Source: DASZRZ01 sp963732925 (GTDB lineage Bacteria > Acidobacteriota > Terriglobia > Terriglobales > Acidobacteriaceae). From it: 64,000 nt of DNA. The translations under genes were made by a program, and so were the position numbers. The notes under the pieces were generated by a model. It was not told the origin of the DNA. It saw only the letters and a program-made list of their open reading frames with translations, and did no database searches. The stretch covers positions 47,843-111,842 of the forward strand of contig CAVTBJ010000015.1 of assembly GCA_963732925.1 (NCBI GenBank), written 5' to 3'. The first letter of the stretch is position 1, and every line of letters begins with the position of its first letter. Shown here piece after piece: positions 44,501 to 51,186 of the stretch.

Positions 44501-45011
44501 TTTCGCCGAAAATCTCGCTGAACTGCCCAGCCGCGCTCTTCGCCGCCTCGTAGTTCTCTTCCATCAGCCTTTCCGCGACTTCGCCCTTCAGGCACCCGGA
44601 AAGCCCGATCAGTCCCTTGCTGTGTTCAGCCAGAAAAGCCTTGCTGATGCGCGGCTTGTAATAGAACCCGTGCATCGACGCTTCCGACGTGATCTTCACC
44701 AGGTTGCGGTAACCCTCGTCGTTCTCCGCCAGCACCAGAAGGTGGTTGTAAGTATCTCCCTCGGGAGGTGTGCGCTCGGTGCGATGGTCGTGCTTCTTGC
44801 AGACGTAGAGTTCGCATCCGACGATGGGCTTGATCCCCGCGTTCTTGGCCGCGTTGTAAAAATGAAACGCGCCAAAGATGTTGCCATGGTCCGTCATGGC
44901 CACGGCCGGCATGCCCAGCGTCTGGGCGCGCGCAACCAGCTTGTCGACGTCGCACGCGCCGTCCAGCATGGAGTAATCGGTATGCAGATGGAGATGAACG
45001 AATTGAGACAT
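41526..45011 (-). CDS. dnaE: DNA polymerase III subunit alpha
   Basis: Replicative polymerase catalytic subunit of the DnaE1 type, 1,161 residues. Seen: the PHP domain at the N-terminus (FVHLHLHTDYSMLDGACDVD, PAVAMTDHGNIFGAFHFYNA), the catalytic domain with GPGRGSAAGSLAGYAMGITD near residue 375 and PDIDVDFCMNRRGEVIDYVT near 415 (catalytic aspartates), the fingers and thumb (TALNALYRPGPIQGGMIDDF, MGKKIAAEMDAQRERFVQGA), a helix-hairpin-helix region, and a C-terminal OB domain (TITTAGIVTNLRVLKSKRGD). The PHP metal residues HxHxxYS and DH look intact, suggesting intrinsic proofreading is possible. Start at 45011 with a weak ribosome site. Confidence 0.97.
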   Translation of the reverse strand: MSQFVHLHLHTDYSMLDGACDVDKLVARAQTLGMPAVAMTDHGNIFGAFHFYNAAKNAGIKPIVGCELYVCKKHDHRTERTPPEGDTYNHLLVLAENDEGYRNLVKITSEASMHGFYYKPRISKAFLAEHSKGLIGLSGCLKGEVAERLMEENYEAAKSAAGQFSEIFGEKNFFLEIQDQDLEQEKKINPALKQLSRDLALPLVATNDSHYLCEDDWHAQDVMVCIQTGKVIQDTNRMKFQTRHFYVKSYEEMARMFGDTPEVLTRTLDIAERCNLKLSKIPNPFPHFEVPDGFTLDTYFEYIAREGFARRLEGIRRLEGQGKLKHAVSEYEQRLSREIGIIQQMKFSGYFLIVWDFIHWARERGIPVGPGRGSAAGSLAGYAMGITDIDPLQNELLFERFLNPERVSLPDIDVDFCMNRRGEVIDYVTRKYGRENVAQIITFGTMAAKAAIKDTGRAMGIPYSDVDRIAKMVPAQLNITLEKALAESPSLEEAYQNDAQVKELIDTARKLEGLVRNAGVHAAGVVISPQPLNELVPLHKTKNDEIVTAFDMKAIEKMGLLKMDFLGLTTLTILTDALKLIRAKDPNLDLETLPLDDSETYEKVFHAGLTSGIFQFESQGMRDVLRRYKPASTEDLTALNALYRPGPIQGGMIDDFIERKWGRRKIEYELPELGEILKETLGVIVYQEQVMQIANRLAGYSMGEADLLRRAMGKKIAAEMDAQRERFVQGAVERGYPKQKIEKLFDLMAQFAGYGFNKSHSAAYALLAYQTAYLKTHYPVEFMAALLTSETGNTDSVVKYINECREMGIPVEPPDINVSDASFTPHGNAIRFGLAAIKNVGQNAIESIVTARKQLQQFRSIFEFCEKVDLRLLNKRVIESLIKAGAMDALGRRSQLMAVADKAMERAQKAQRDAEAGQHGLFGVFDDDVPKYVADNEALPDLPEWEEHQRLAAEKEILGFFITGHPLQKYEDKLQAYNALSSADVCAMSKGTGKDETITTAGIVTNLRVLKSKRGDFYAQAVLEDMLGTVDMIVFPDAYKRNAEKLKLEVPMLVRAGVRVEEDTNAKLTVTEITPLEDVKVRLPRSIRIQIPLEKVSAESVDELHAFCVARPGEAKVLFDVTREGDFMAVMEAERYNVLPDRAFFARVEELFGRGSVRVID

Positions 45012-45143
45012 GGGCTTGCTTTAATTCTATGGCAAGCTGGGATGTGCAAGCGTGTGGAAAACGGGACACGTTTCATCCCGAGCAGGTCCGCAGCGAACCC
45101 AGTGGGCGAGGACGACGAGAGCTGTTTTCCTCGAACCGATGCC

Positions 45144-45179
45144 AAAAAACGAAGGGCGCAGCCCTCGCGAGCTGCGCCC
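45144..45179 (-). terminator. Rho-independent terminator after the CADD-family gene
   Basis: GGGCGCAGC (45154-45162), 8-base loop, GCTGCGCCC (45171-45179). On the minus strand the stem is followed by TTCGTTTTTT (complement of 45144-45153). It lies 17 bases past the CADD-family gene stop and separates it from dnaE. Confidence 0.88.
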
Positions 45180-45195
45180 TCAAAAAAGGATCTTC

Positions 45196-45879
45196 CTACT
45201 GCGCCACACCCGCCCGCGCGCTCTCCACGTAATCCAGCGCGTTCCACAGTTCGCTGGCGGCGATGCGGACTCCCTCCAGCGCCTGGGCTGCACTCGCGCC
45301 CTGTTCCAGGCAGGCATCAATCTCGTCTTCCCACACCTTGCTGTGGTATTCATCCACCGTGGTATGCAGATCGAAATACGCGCACGCGTCTTCGCCCAAG
45401 CCATAGCGGTCGCGCAGCCCGGCGGCTTTCTCTTTGGCAATTCGCGGCACCTGGGACTCATACGCCCAGAACGCCGCCAGAGCCTTCACCGGCGAAGCCT
45501 CTGTCGCCAGCGTTCGGAACGCTCCCACGATCTCGGCCATCTCCGCCGAAGGAGCACTGGCGCGCACCTCGCCCCGGTCCGCTCCCACCGCCTCGGCAAA
45601 CTGCAACCAGAGCTCGGAATGCGGCGTTCCCCGCAGCTCTTCCTCCGCGGCATTGGCCAGGATCTGCCGCCGCAGCCGGCCATCCGGCAGGCGCGAATGC
45701 ATCGCGGTCAGATACGCGGGGAACGCCGCCACCTGGTGGTAATACTCCCCGGCATAGAGACGCAGGTCGTCTTTGCTCAACTCACCGCGCGTCCAGGCCT
45801 GGTAAAAGGGATGCTGCAGCAGATCAAATTCCGCCAGCACCGCCCGCGCCTCCCGCCAAAAACTGTTCTGCTCTGCCAT
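45196..45879 (-). CDS. CADD/PqqC-TenA fold protein, putative p-aminobenzoate synthase type
   Basis: Heme-oxygenase-like fold protein of 227 residues related to chlamydial CADD, which makes p-aminobenzoate by a self-sacrificing tyrosine and a dimetal centre and so replaces pabABC in folate synthesis. Seen: the tyrosine in LLQHPFYQAWTRGELSKDDL near residue 25, YAGEYYHQVAAFPAYLTAMH, the metal-ligand block AAEEELRGTPHSELWLQFAE, FWAYESQVPRIAKEKAAGL with Glu and Lys, and FDLHTTVDEYHSKVWEDEID with the His-Asp-His set. GGAGAAGG lies just upstream of the ATG at 45879. A TenA or PqqC role is less likely because the YESQ..P and HxxxDxxH pattern fits the CADD subgroup. Ends at a strong terminator. Confidence 0.8.
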   Translation of the reverse strand: MAEQNSFWREARAVLAEFDLLQHPFYQAWTRGELSKDDLRLYAGEYYHQVAAFPAYLTAMHSRLPDGRLRRQILANAAEEELRGTPHSELWLQFAEAVGADRGEVRASAPSAEMAEIVGAFRTLATEASPVKALAAFWAYESQVPRIAKEKAAGLRDRYGLGEDACAYFDLHTTVDEYHSKVWEDEIDACLEQGASAAQALEGVRIAASELWNALDYVESARAGVAQ

Positions 45880-45930
45880 CAACCTTCTCCTTGCTTTCTC
45901 ATTCCTGATCCGTAAGCACCTGCTTCCGCC

Positions 45931-45973
45931 CGTGCCCCGTATCTGCCGGCTTTGGGTAGATGTGGGTTCTTTT
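45931..45973 (+). repeat. Short dispersed hairpin repeat, family 1, copy 3
   Basis: CGTGCCCCGT, ATCTGCC-GGCTTTG-GGTAGAT, GTGGGTTCTTTT. Same order and orientation as copies at 24037 and 36199. It sits in the 110-base gap between the CADD-family start and the CCA-adding enzyme stop, so on the minus strand it lies inside the probable transcript. Confidence 0.7.
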
Positions 45974-45989
45974 CCGCGCTTCACCCAGT

Positions 45990-47618
45990 CTAGTGCTTTT
46001 TGCTCACCGCCCCTTTTCGTGCGGCTTTCTTCTCCCCACTCTTGCTCGAACCGGAGTTGGACACCGCACTGGGCTTCCCTTTCCCGCCTGCCGCCGCCTT
46101 GCCGGGTTTTGCCGCGACCGCCGTCACCTTCGGCTTGGATTTCTCAGCCTTGGAACCGGACTGCACTCCTGCTGCTGCCGGTGCGGCAGTTGCCTCCGCT
46201 TGCTTCTTGCCACGCTTCTTCTTGCCCGTATCCGCCTCGGCGGCGATCGCCGGGATGGCTTGCGCCTGCGGAGCTACCACCGCCTTCACGACCTTCTTTG
46301 CCGCCCGGCCGCGCTTCGGAGGCGGAGGAGGCGGTGGCGGTGGCGGTGGCGGTGAAAACGGCTTCAAAAATTTCTGGATCTCCGTCCGCGACCGCAGCTT
46401 CCCATCCAGCAACAGCAGAAACGCCTGCTTTTCCACCTCCGGATATTCCGGCAGTGCGGGCGTAATGCGCATCTCCGCCATCTCCGGAAGCGGCAGCTTC
46501 TGCCGCACTTGCCGCCACTTGCCGAAGAAACTTTTGATCTTTTGCGATACGTTCTGATCGCGGCCTGTCAGCTCCAGGAACAGCAAATCTTCCGGCTTCG
46601 CCGCTTCCAGCAGCTTCCAGGCCGCCGAGGGCATTCCCGCTTCCTTCTTCAACCGCTTGGCCAGCGCGGCAGCGTCGCTCTCCAGGTTGCGCCAGGTTTC
46701 CACGAACTGCCGCCGCGGAATTCTCTTCTGAATCTCCTTTACATCGGAACTGGCCAGCCGTCGCGTGATGAAGTACATCACCGCCGCCGAGGGATCCACG
46801 CTGATGCCGGCCTCAATCATTTGCTGCCGCGCCCTGGTCAGGGCCGAAAGCCCGGCCGTATCCACCTTGCTGACGCTCCAGTGGGGATGCAGCACCTTCA
46901 GCCAACCCTCTTTTTCCAGCGCCTTCAGAATGTGCAGCGGATCTTCCTCGTGCGCCAGTTGCTGGATCTCCACCCCAATCGCCCGCTCGGAAATATATTG
47001 GATGTAGTCGTTTTCTTTGGCCGCGTCGTAGCGCGCCTGGGTGCGCTCTTCCAGGGGCCAGTGAAAGCGCGAAGAAAATCGTATTGCCCGGATCAGCCGC
47101 GAAGGATCATCCAGAAACGAGTAGTTGTGAAGAATCCGCAGCACCTTCGATTCCAGGTCCGCCGCTCCATTGGAAGGGTCCAGCAGCAGCCCTCGCGAGC
47201 CTTCGTTCAGCGACAGCGCCATGGCATTCACCGTGAAATCACGCCGTCGCAGATCGTCGCTGATCGTCCCCGGAGCGACCGTGGGAGACTTCCCCGGTTT
47301 CTCGTACACCGCCGTGTGCGCCATTCCCAGCTCGGCGCGAACATTTCCCGGAAGCAGCAGGTAGAGGGTCTTCACCTCGTCATCCACGCCTTCCACCACC
47401 GCGCCGGCGCGCTCCAGGTCTTTTTGCAGCTTTAGGGGATTTCCCTGGACGGTCAGGTCCAGGTCACGGATGGGAAAACCCGAAATGATGTCGCGGATGG
47501 TGCCGCCCGTCAGGTAAAGATTGTTTCCCTGATTCCGGGCCACTTCCTGAATCAAACTCAGTGCCCGCTGCTGGTCCGGCGTCAGCCGGGTTTCCATAGT
47601 GTAGATGTAATCGGCCAT
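45990..47618 (-). CDS. CCA-adding / poly(A) polymerase family nucleotidyltransferase with long basic low-complexity tail
   Basis: Class II tRNA nucleotidyltransferase family, 542 residues. Residues 1-420 look complete: NLYLTGGTIRDIISGFPIRD with DLDLTVQG (catalytic DxD), DDLRRRDFTVNAMALSLNEG, GAADLESKVLRILHNYSFLD, DDPSRLIRAIRFSSRFHWPL and a helical body and tail domain. From about residue 425 a run of 12 prolines leads into RGRAAKKVVKAV and about 110 residues rich in Ala, Lys, Gly and Ser, disordered and strongly basic, perhaps RNA-binding. The proline run is encoded by a GGTGGC-type microsatellite at 46321-46356, prone to length change. The sequence cannot separate CCA addition from poly(A) polymerase. 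Confidence 0.85.
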   Translation of the reverse strand: MADYIYTMETRLTPDQQRALSLIQEVARNQGNNLYLTGGTIRDIISGFPIRDLDLTVQGNPLKLQKDLERAGAVVEGVDDEVKTLYLLLPGNVRAELGMAHTAVYEKPGKSPTVAPGTISDDLRRRDFTVNAMALSLNEGSRGLLLDPSNGAADLESKVLRILHNYSFLDDPSRLIRAIRFSSRFHWPLEERTQARYDAAKENDYIQYISERAIGVEIQQLAHEEDPLHILKALEKEGWLKVLHPHWSVSKVDTAGLSALTRARQQMIEAGISVDPSAAVMYFITRRLASSDVKEIQKRIPRRQFVETWRNLESDAAALAKRLKKEAGMPSAAWKLLEAAKPEDLLFLELTGRDQNVSQKIKSFFGKWRQVRQKLPLPEMAEMRITPALPEYPEVEKQAFLLLLDGKLRSRTEIQKFLKPFSPPPPPPPPPPPPKRGRAAKKVVKAVVAPQAQAIPAIAAEADTGKKKRGKKQAEATAAPAAAGVQSGSKAEKSKPKVTAVAAKPGKAAAGGKGKPSAVSNSGSSKSGEKKAARKGAVSKKH

Positions 47619-47880
47619 TCACTTGCGCTTTCAGCGATTTACAAAACCGGGCGCTTGGATTTGTACTTCCAGATCAAATCCCGCACTGCCAACGCCAGAA
47701 CCAGCCTCGCTCAGCCTTACTACCTTCCACAGGTACTACCAAAGGGAGCTCTAAGCTTATGATAGAGCGAGAGATACCTCATAGGGTCTGGGCCGGGTCC
47801 GGCCCGCGCCTATCCCTTCTGCGGCGCCCGCCCCAACTCCATCCGTATCCCCTAAGTGGCTTTTCCCCAGTTACTTAGCA

Positions 47881-47968
47881 GACCAATTCCCGATGACTCG
47901 AACGGGAGACCATATCATAAAGGTTGCTGCTTTGGCTACAGAAGCATCGCCGACTGAGCCAAACTCGT
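47881..47968 (-). other. Degenerate tRNA-like element
   Basis: In the 406-base gap between the CCA-adding-type gene and the next gene. Read on the minus strand: ACGAGTT pairs 6 of 7 with AATTGGT; a D-like GCTCAGTCGGCGATGC; a stem TGCTT-CTGTAGCCA-AAGCA with a loop two bases too long; and a T-like arm TCCCG-TTCGAGTCAT-CGGGA with a loop three bases too long. There is no CCA end. It looks like a decayed tRNA or a tRNA-like RNA; not a functional standard tRNA. I see nothing else in the gap. Confidence 0.35.
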
Positions 47969-48024
47969 AAAAAAGTGCGAAAATCACTGCAGATGGCGTT
48001 CGCTTCGGCGCCCTTGACCAGCCC

Positions 48025-48510
48025 ATGCCTTCAACTCACAAGAAGGTCGTGGTCCGCAAACTGGACCGCGACTCCGTCAATGGATACGTCGCCCCCGCCG
48101 CCTTCGTGGTCGATGACAAGGTGGAACTGCTTAATCTGGCTGGGACCCTGGTCTCTATCGATCTTAAGGACATCAAAGGCGTGTATTTCGTGCGCGACTT
48201 CACCGATTCAGAGGCGCCCGCCCGCAAGACCTTTACCACCCGACCGCGCAGCGAAGGCCTCTGGGTGCGCCTGCGCTTCCGCGACAACGAGGTCCTGGAA
48301 GGCCTGATGGCCAACGACCTCACCCAGGTGCTGCCGCAAGGCTTCCTTATCAATCCTCCGGACACACGCTCCAACACCCAGCGTATCTTTGTTCCCCGCT
48401 CTGCCCTGACCGCGCTCACCGTGCTCGCCGTCATCGGAGGTCCCGTGGGACGCGTCCGCAAACCCCGCCCTGTCCCCGGTGGCGACCAAGTCCCCATGTT
48501 TACGGAATAA
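48025..48510 (+). CDS. Conserved-looking protein of unknown function, 161 residues
   Basis: I recall closely similar proteins in Acidobacteria but cannot assign a function. Composition is that of a soluble cytoplasmic beta-rich protein: KVVVRKLDRDSVNGYVAPAA, VELLNLAGTLVSIDLKDIKG, VYFVRDFTDSE, then WVRLRFRDNEVLEGLMANDL, FLINPPDTRSNTQRIFVPRS and a hydrophobic end (ALTALTVLAVIG). The spacing of short beta strands with a charged RFRDNE turn suggests a small barrel, possibly PilZ- or SH3-like; this is speculation. ATG at 48025, no strong Shine-Dalgarno. It precedes lpxD by 152 bases on the same strand. Confidence 0.75.
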   Translation: MPSTHKKVVVRKLDRDSVNGYVAPAAFVVDDKVELLNLAGTLVSIDLKDIKGVYFVRDFTDSEAPARKTFTTRPRSEGLWVRLRFRDNEVLEGLMANDLTQVLPQGFLINPPDTRSNTQRIFVPRSALTALTVLAVIGGPVGRVRKPRPVPGGDQVPMFTE

Positions 48511-48661
48511 TGTTTCCTGAATAACGTTTCCTGAATAACGAACTGGGCTTCACCGGCGAGCGGGAGCAATACCCGTGTCATCTGAGGAATGTCACCGGTC
48601 GCTCTCGAGCGGTGGTCACGCAGGCAGCGGCCTCGCTTCCCATGGCAAACTCCGCACCATA

Positions 48662-49777
48662 ATGGATACAATCGACCGGAACCCGGGAGGACCGTTGCCC
48701 GACTACCAAGCTTCGCAAATCGCGCAATTACTCGGAGCCCGCCTCGCAGGGGATGACTGCCTCATCACCGGGGTCGCCGGAATTGAAGAAGCCGGCCCCG
48801 GCCAGCTCACGTTCGTTGCCAACCCCAAGTATGCCCCCGCGGCCCGCACGACTCGGGCCTCCGCCATCATCGTCAGTGACGACTTCCCCAGCATCGCCAT
48901 TCCCACGCTGCGCTGCGCCAACCCGTATCTGGCCTTTGCCCGTTGCGTCGAACTTTTTTATCAGCCGCCGGCCTACGCTCCCGGCATCCATCCCACAGCC
49001 GTCGTACATCCATCGGCCCGCATCGGACGCAACCCTTCCATCGCTCCTTGCGTCGTCATCGATCAGGATGTCGTCATTGGCGACGACTGTGTGCTCCTCC
49101 CTCACGCGGTCCTCTATCGCGGCGCGCGCATCGGCAACCGCTTTTTCGCTCACGCTCACTCCGTGGTTCGCGAGTTCTGCCAGATCGGCGACGACGTCAT
49201 CCTGCAGAACGGAGCCATCGTTGGCGCCGACGGCTTCGGCTTCGCCAAGAACGACCAGGGCACCTGGTACAAGATCGTTCAATCCGGCCCCGCCGTGCTC
49301 GAAGACCAGGTGGAGATACAGGCCAACGCCTGCGTCGATCGCGCCAGCATTGGGGAAACTCGCGTCGCCAAAGGCGCCAAGCTGGACAACATGGTGCAGG
49401 TCGGCCACGGCTCCAGCGTCGGCCAGGACACGCTGCTCTGCGCCCACGTCGGACTCGCCGGTTCCACCCACGTCGGCAGCAAAGTCATCCTCGCCGGTCA
49501 GGTTGGAATCGCCGGCCACTGCAAGATCGGAGATGGCGTCATCGCTACCGGACAGAGCGGCTTGCACGGCGACATTCCTCCCGGCTCCATCATGAGCGGC
49601 TCGCCCGCCATCGACAGCCGCCAGTGGATGCGCTGCATTGCCGTCTTCAATCGTCTCCCTGAACTTGCCCGCATGGTGCGCTCCATGGCCGTCGAGAGCA
49701 ACACTAGTCCCGATGCACCTCCCCGGTCACGTTCCCGCGGCGGCGCGGCAAGCATCCAACAAGAGTCGGGAGACTGA
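48662..49777 (+). CDS. lpxD: UDP-3-O-acylglucosamine N-acyltransferase
   Basis: Third step of lipid A synthesis: transfers an acyl chain from ACP to UDP-3-O-acylglucosamine; marks a Gram-negative envelope. 371 residues. Seen: the N-terminal domain YQASQIAQLLGARLAGDDC, GPGQLTFVANPKYAPAARTT, ILANP-type CANPYLAFARCVELFYQPP, then left-handed beta-helix repeats from HPTAVVHPSARIGRNPSIAP, with ILQNGAIVGADGFGFAKNDQ, the KLDNMVQVGHGSSVGQDTLL loop with the catalytic His position, and HCKIGDGVIATGQSGLHGDI. An unusual Ser/Arg-rich tail ends it. The ATG at 48662 was chosen; the frame is open 29 codons upstream. No lpxA or fabZ is adjacent, unlike many Proteobacteria. Confidence 0.93.
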   Translation: MDTIDRNPGGPLPDYQASQIAQLLGARLAGDDCLITGVAGIEEAGPGQLTFVANPKYAPAARTTRASAIIVSDDFPSIAIPTLRCANPYLAFARCVELFYQPPAYAPGIHPTAVVHPSARIGRNPSIAPCVVIDQDVVIGDDCVLLPHAVLYRGARIGNRFFAHAHSVVREFCQIGDDVILQNGAIVGADGFGFAKNDQGTWYKIVQSGPAVLEDQVEIQANACVDRASIGETRVAKGAKLDNMVQVGHGSSVGQDTLLCAHVGLAGSTHVGSKVILAGQVGIAGHCKIGDGVIATGQSGLHGDIPPGSIMSGSPAIDSRQWMRCIAVFNRLPELARMVRSMAVESNTSPDAPPRSRSRGGAASIQQESGD

Positions 49778-49784
49778 TTTCAGA

Positions 49785-50576
49785 ATGCCGGATTCCACCA
49801 CTCCCAAATCCGAGCGCAAGGACGGCAACCATCCGATCCGCGTGCTCCTGCTCGATGATCTGGAAGACAATCTGGTGCTTCGCTCCGCCATCCTGCGCCA
49901 GCGCGGATACGAGGTCGTCAGCTCGACCTCGGTGGAGGAGGCCGAGCGCAAGCTGCAGAACATCGACATCGCCGTCCTCGACTACCACCTCGGCGCCGGC
50001 AAGTTCGGCACCGAAGTCGCCGAAACCCTGCGCCAGAAGCGCCCCCAGGTACCCATCATCATTCTCTCCGCCACCCTGGAGCACCGTTTCGGCGGCATCG
50101 CCGACATGCACCTGCTCAAGGGATACAGTTCTGTCCAGGACCTGCTCAACGCCCTCCGTCACTTCGAAGCCAAGCGCCGCGGCCGCCCCATCGTGGTCGA
50201 TGCCCGTGAGTTTTACTATCGCCGCCTGGCCGAGGCCATGGGCGAAGATGTTGTCATGGAAGTTCTGGACAGCCAGGGCAACTGGCTGTACGTGAATGAC
50301 ACCCTGGCCGCTCTCTTCGATAAAAAGCGCCAATGGTTCGCCGGCAAGAACAAATTCGAAACCTTCCCCGATGTGGGAGACGAGTGGAAGGAAATAATCC
50401 GCACCGTCGCCGAAACCCGCGAAACCTACATCGACCGCGGCTTCCGCGGCCTTCCCAACCTTCCCACCCGCGGCCCCAGCTATACCTGGAACGTTCTGGT
50501 TTTTCCTATCAAGCTGCACGACGACCGCGACGGCGTCGTGCTCAGCGCGCGCCAGATCGAAAGAAAAAACAACTAG
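49785..50576 (+). CDS. Response regulator with receiver and PAS domains
   Basis: 263 residues, ATG at 49785, 7 bases after lpxD. Residues about 17-125: receiver domain with IRVLLLDDLEDNLVLRSAIL (acidic pair), phospho-acceptor in IDIAVLDYHLGAGKFGTEVA, threonine/serine position in VPIIILSATLEH, and lysine in MHLLKGYSSVQDLLNALR. Residues about 140-260: PAS-like domain (EVLDSQGNWLYVNDTLAALF, ETRETYIDRGFRGLPNLPTR, DDRDGVVLSARQIER). There is no kinase or DNA-binding output, so it probably signals by protein contact. No partner kinase is nearby. Confidence 0.85.
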   Translation: MPDSTTPKSERKDGNHPIRVLLLDDLEDNLVLRSAILRQRGYEVVSSTSVEEAERKLQNIDIAVLDYHLGAGKFGTEVAETLRQKRPQVPIIILSATLEHRFGGIADMHLLKGYSSVQDLLNALRHFEAKRRGRPIVVDAREFYYRRLAEAMGEDVVMEVLDSQGNWLYVNDTLAALFDKKRQWFAGKNKFETFPDVGDEWKEIIRTVAETRETYIDRGFRGLPNLPTRGPSYTWNVLVFPIKLHDDRDGVVLSARQIERKNN

Positions 50577-50623
50577 CTGCCTGCCCACCGGAGGACCGAA
50601 CAAATCCCTGTTCCTACACAAAC

Positions 50624-50650
50624 AAAAAGCCCGGCCTTCTCGGCCGGGCT
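50624..50650 (-). terminator. Rho-independent terminator after the DUF151 nuclease gene
   Basis: AGCCCGGCC (50628-50636), loop TTCTC, GGCCGGGCT (50642-50650). On the minus strand the stem runs into TTTTTG. Perfect 9-bp stem, 17 bases past the stop; it also separates the convergent regulator gene. Confidence 0.92.
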
Positions 50651-50666
50651 CTGACCACAAATACGA

Positions 50667-51154
50667 TTACATCTTGTAGCGTCCCAAATCCTCATCGCCG
50701 AGGTTCTCCAGCCACTTCCGCAGCTCCTCGCTGGAGACCCGGTCGGACACGGATTGCGCCAGCCGCGAATTCTTCAGCACCTCGTCTTCCACATAAATCG
50801 GGCAGTCCACGCGCAAGGCCAGCGCCAATGCATCCGAAGGACGCGAATCGATGCTGATAATGTTTCCCTCGCGCTCCACCCAGATCACGGCAAAAAACGT
50901 GTCATCGCGCAGATCGTTCACCACGATCTTGTGCACACGCGCATCCAGCCCAGTCAGCAGGTTCTTCAGCAGGTCATGGGTCATGGGACGCGGCGTGGTG
51001 ACCTTCTCAATCTCCAGCGCGATCGCGTTGGCTTCATAAATTCCCACCCAGATGGGCAATACCGTGTCGCCCCAATGTCTTTGAGGACCACGATTGGCAT
51101 GTTGGTCACGGGATCCATCATCAGCCCTCGGATTTTCATCTCTACTTCCGCCAT
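50667..51154 (-). CDS. Bifunctional nuclease family protein (DUF151), one frameshift near the start
   Basis: About 163 residues of the DUF151/bifunctional nuclease family. The ATG at 51154 has AAGGAGG upstream and opens AEVEMKIRGLMMDPVTNMPI, VVLKDIG; the frame then breaks. The + strand has four Cs at 51070-51073 where five would give DIGGDTVLPIWVGIYEANAI. The rest is intact: ALEIEKVTTPRPMTHDLLKN, VNDLRDDTFFAVIWVEREGN, the family motif IDSRPSDALALALRVDCPIY, and a C-terminal SSEELRKWLENL. A homopolymer error is likely. The true reading frame lies between miaB and a terminator, so the two leftward genes probably form one transcript (33 bases apart). Confidence 0.85.
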
Positions 51155-51186
51155 CGTGCCCTCCTTCCAGGTCCATCATTTCCTGC

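Noticed and set aside
44151..45908. 585-codon + strand frame across dnaE and the CADD gene
   Set aside because: Shadow; the opposite strand carries two conserved proteins with full motif sets.
48728..49662. Open frames opposite and in other frames of lpxD
   Set aside because: Periodic GC-driven shadows; lpxD motifs are in the reported frame only.
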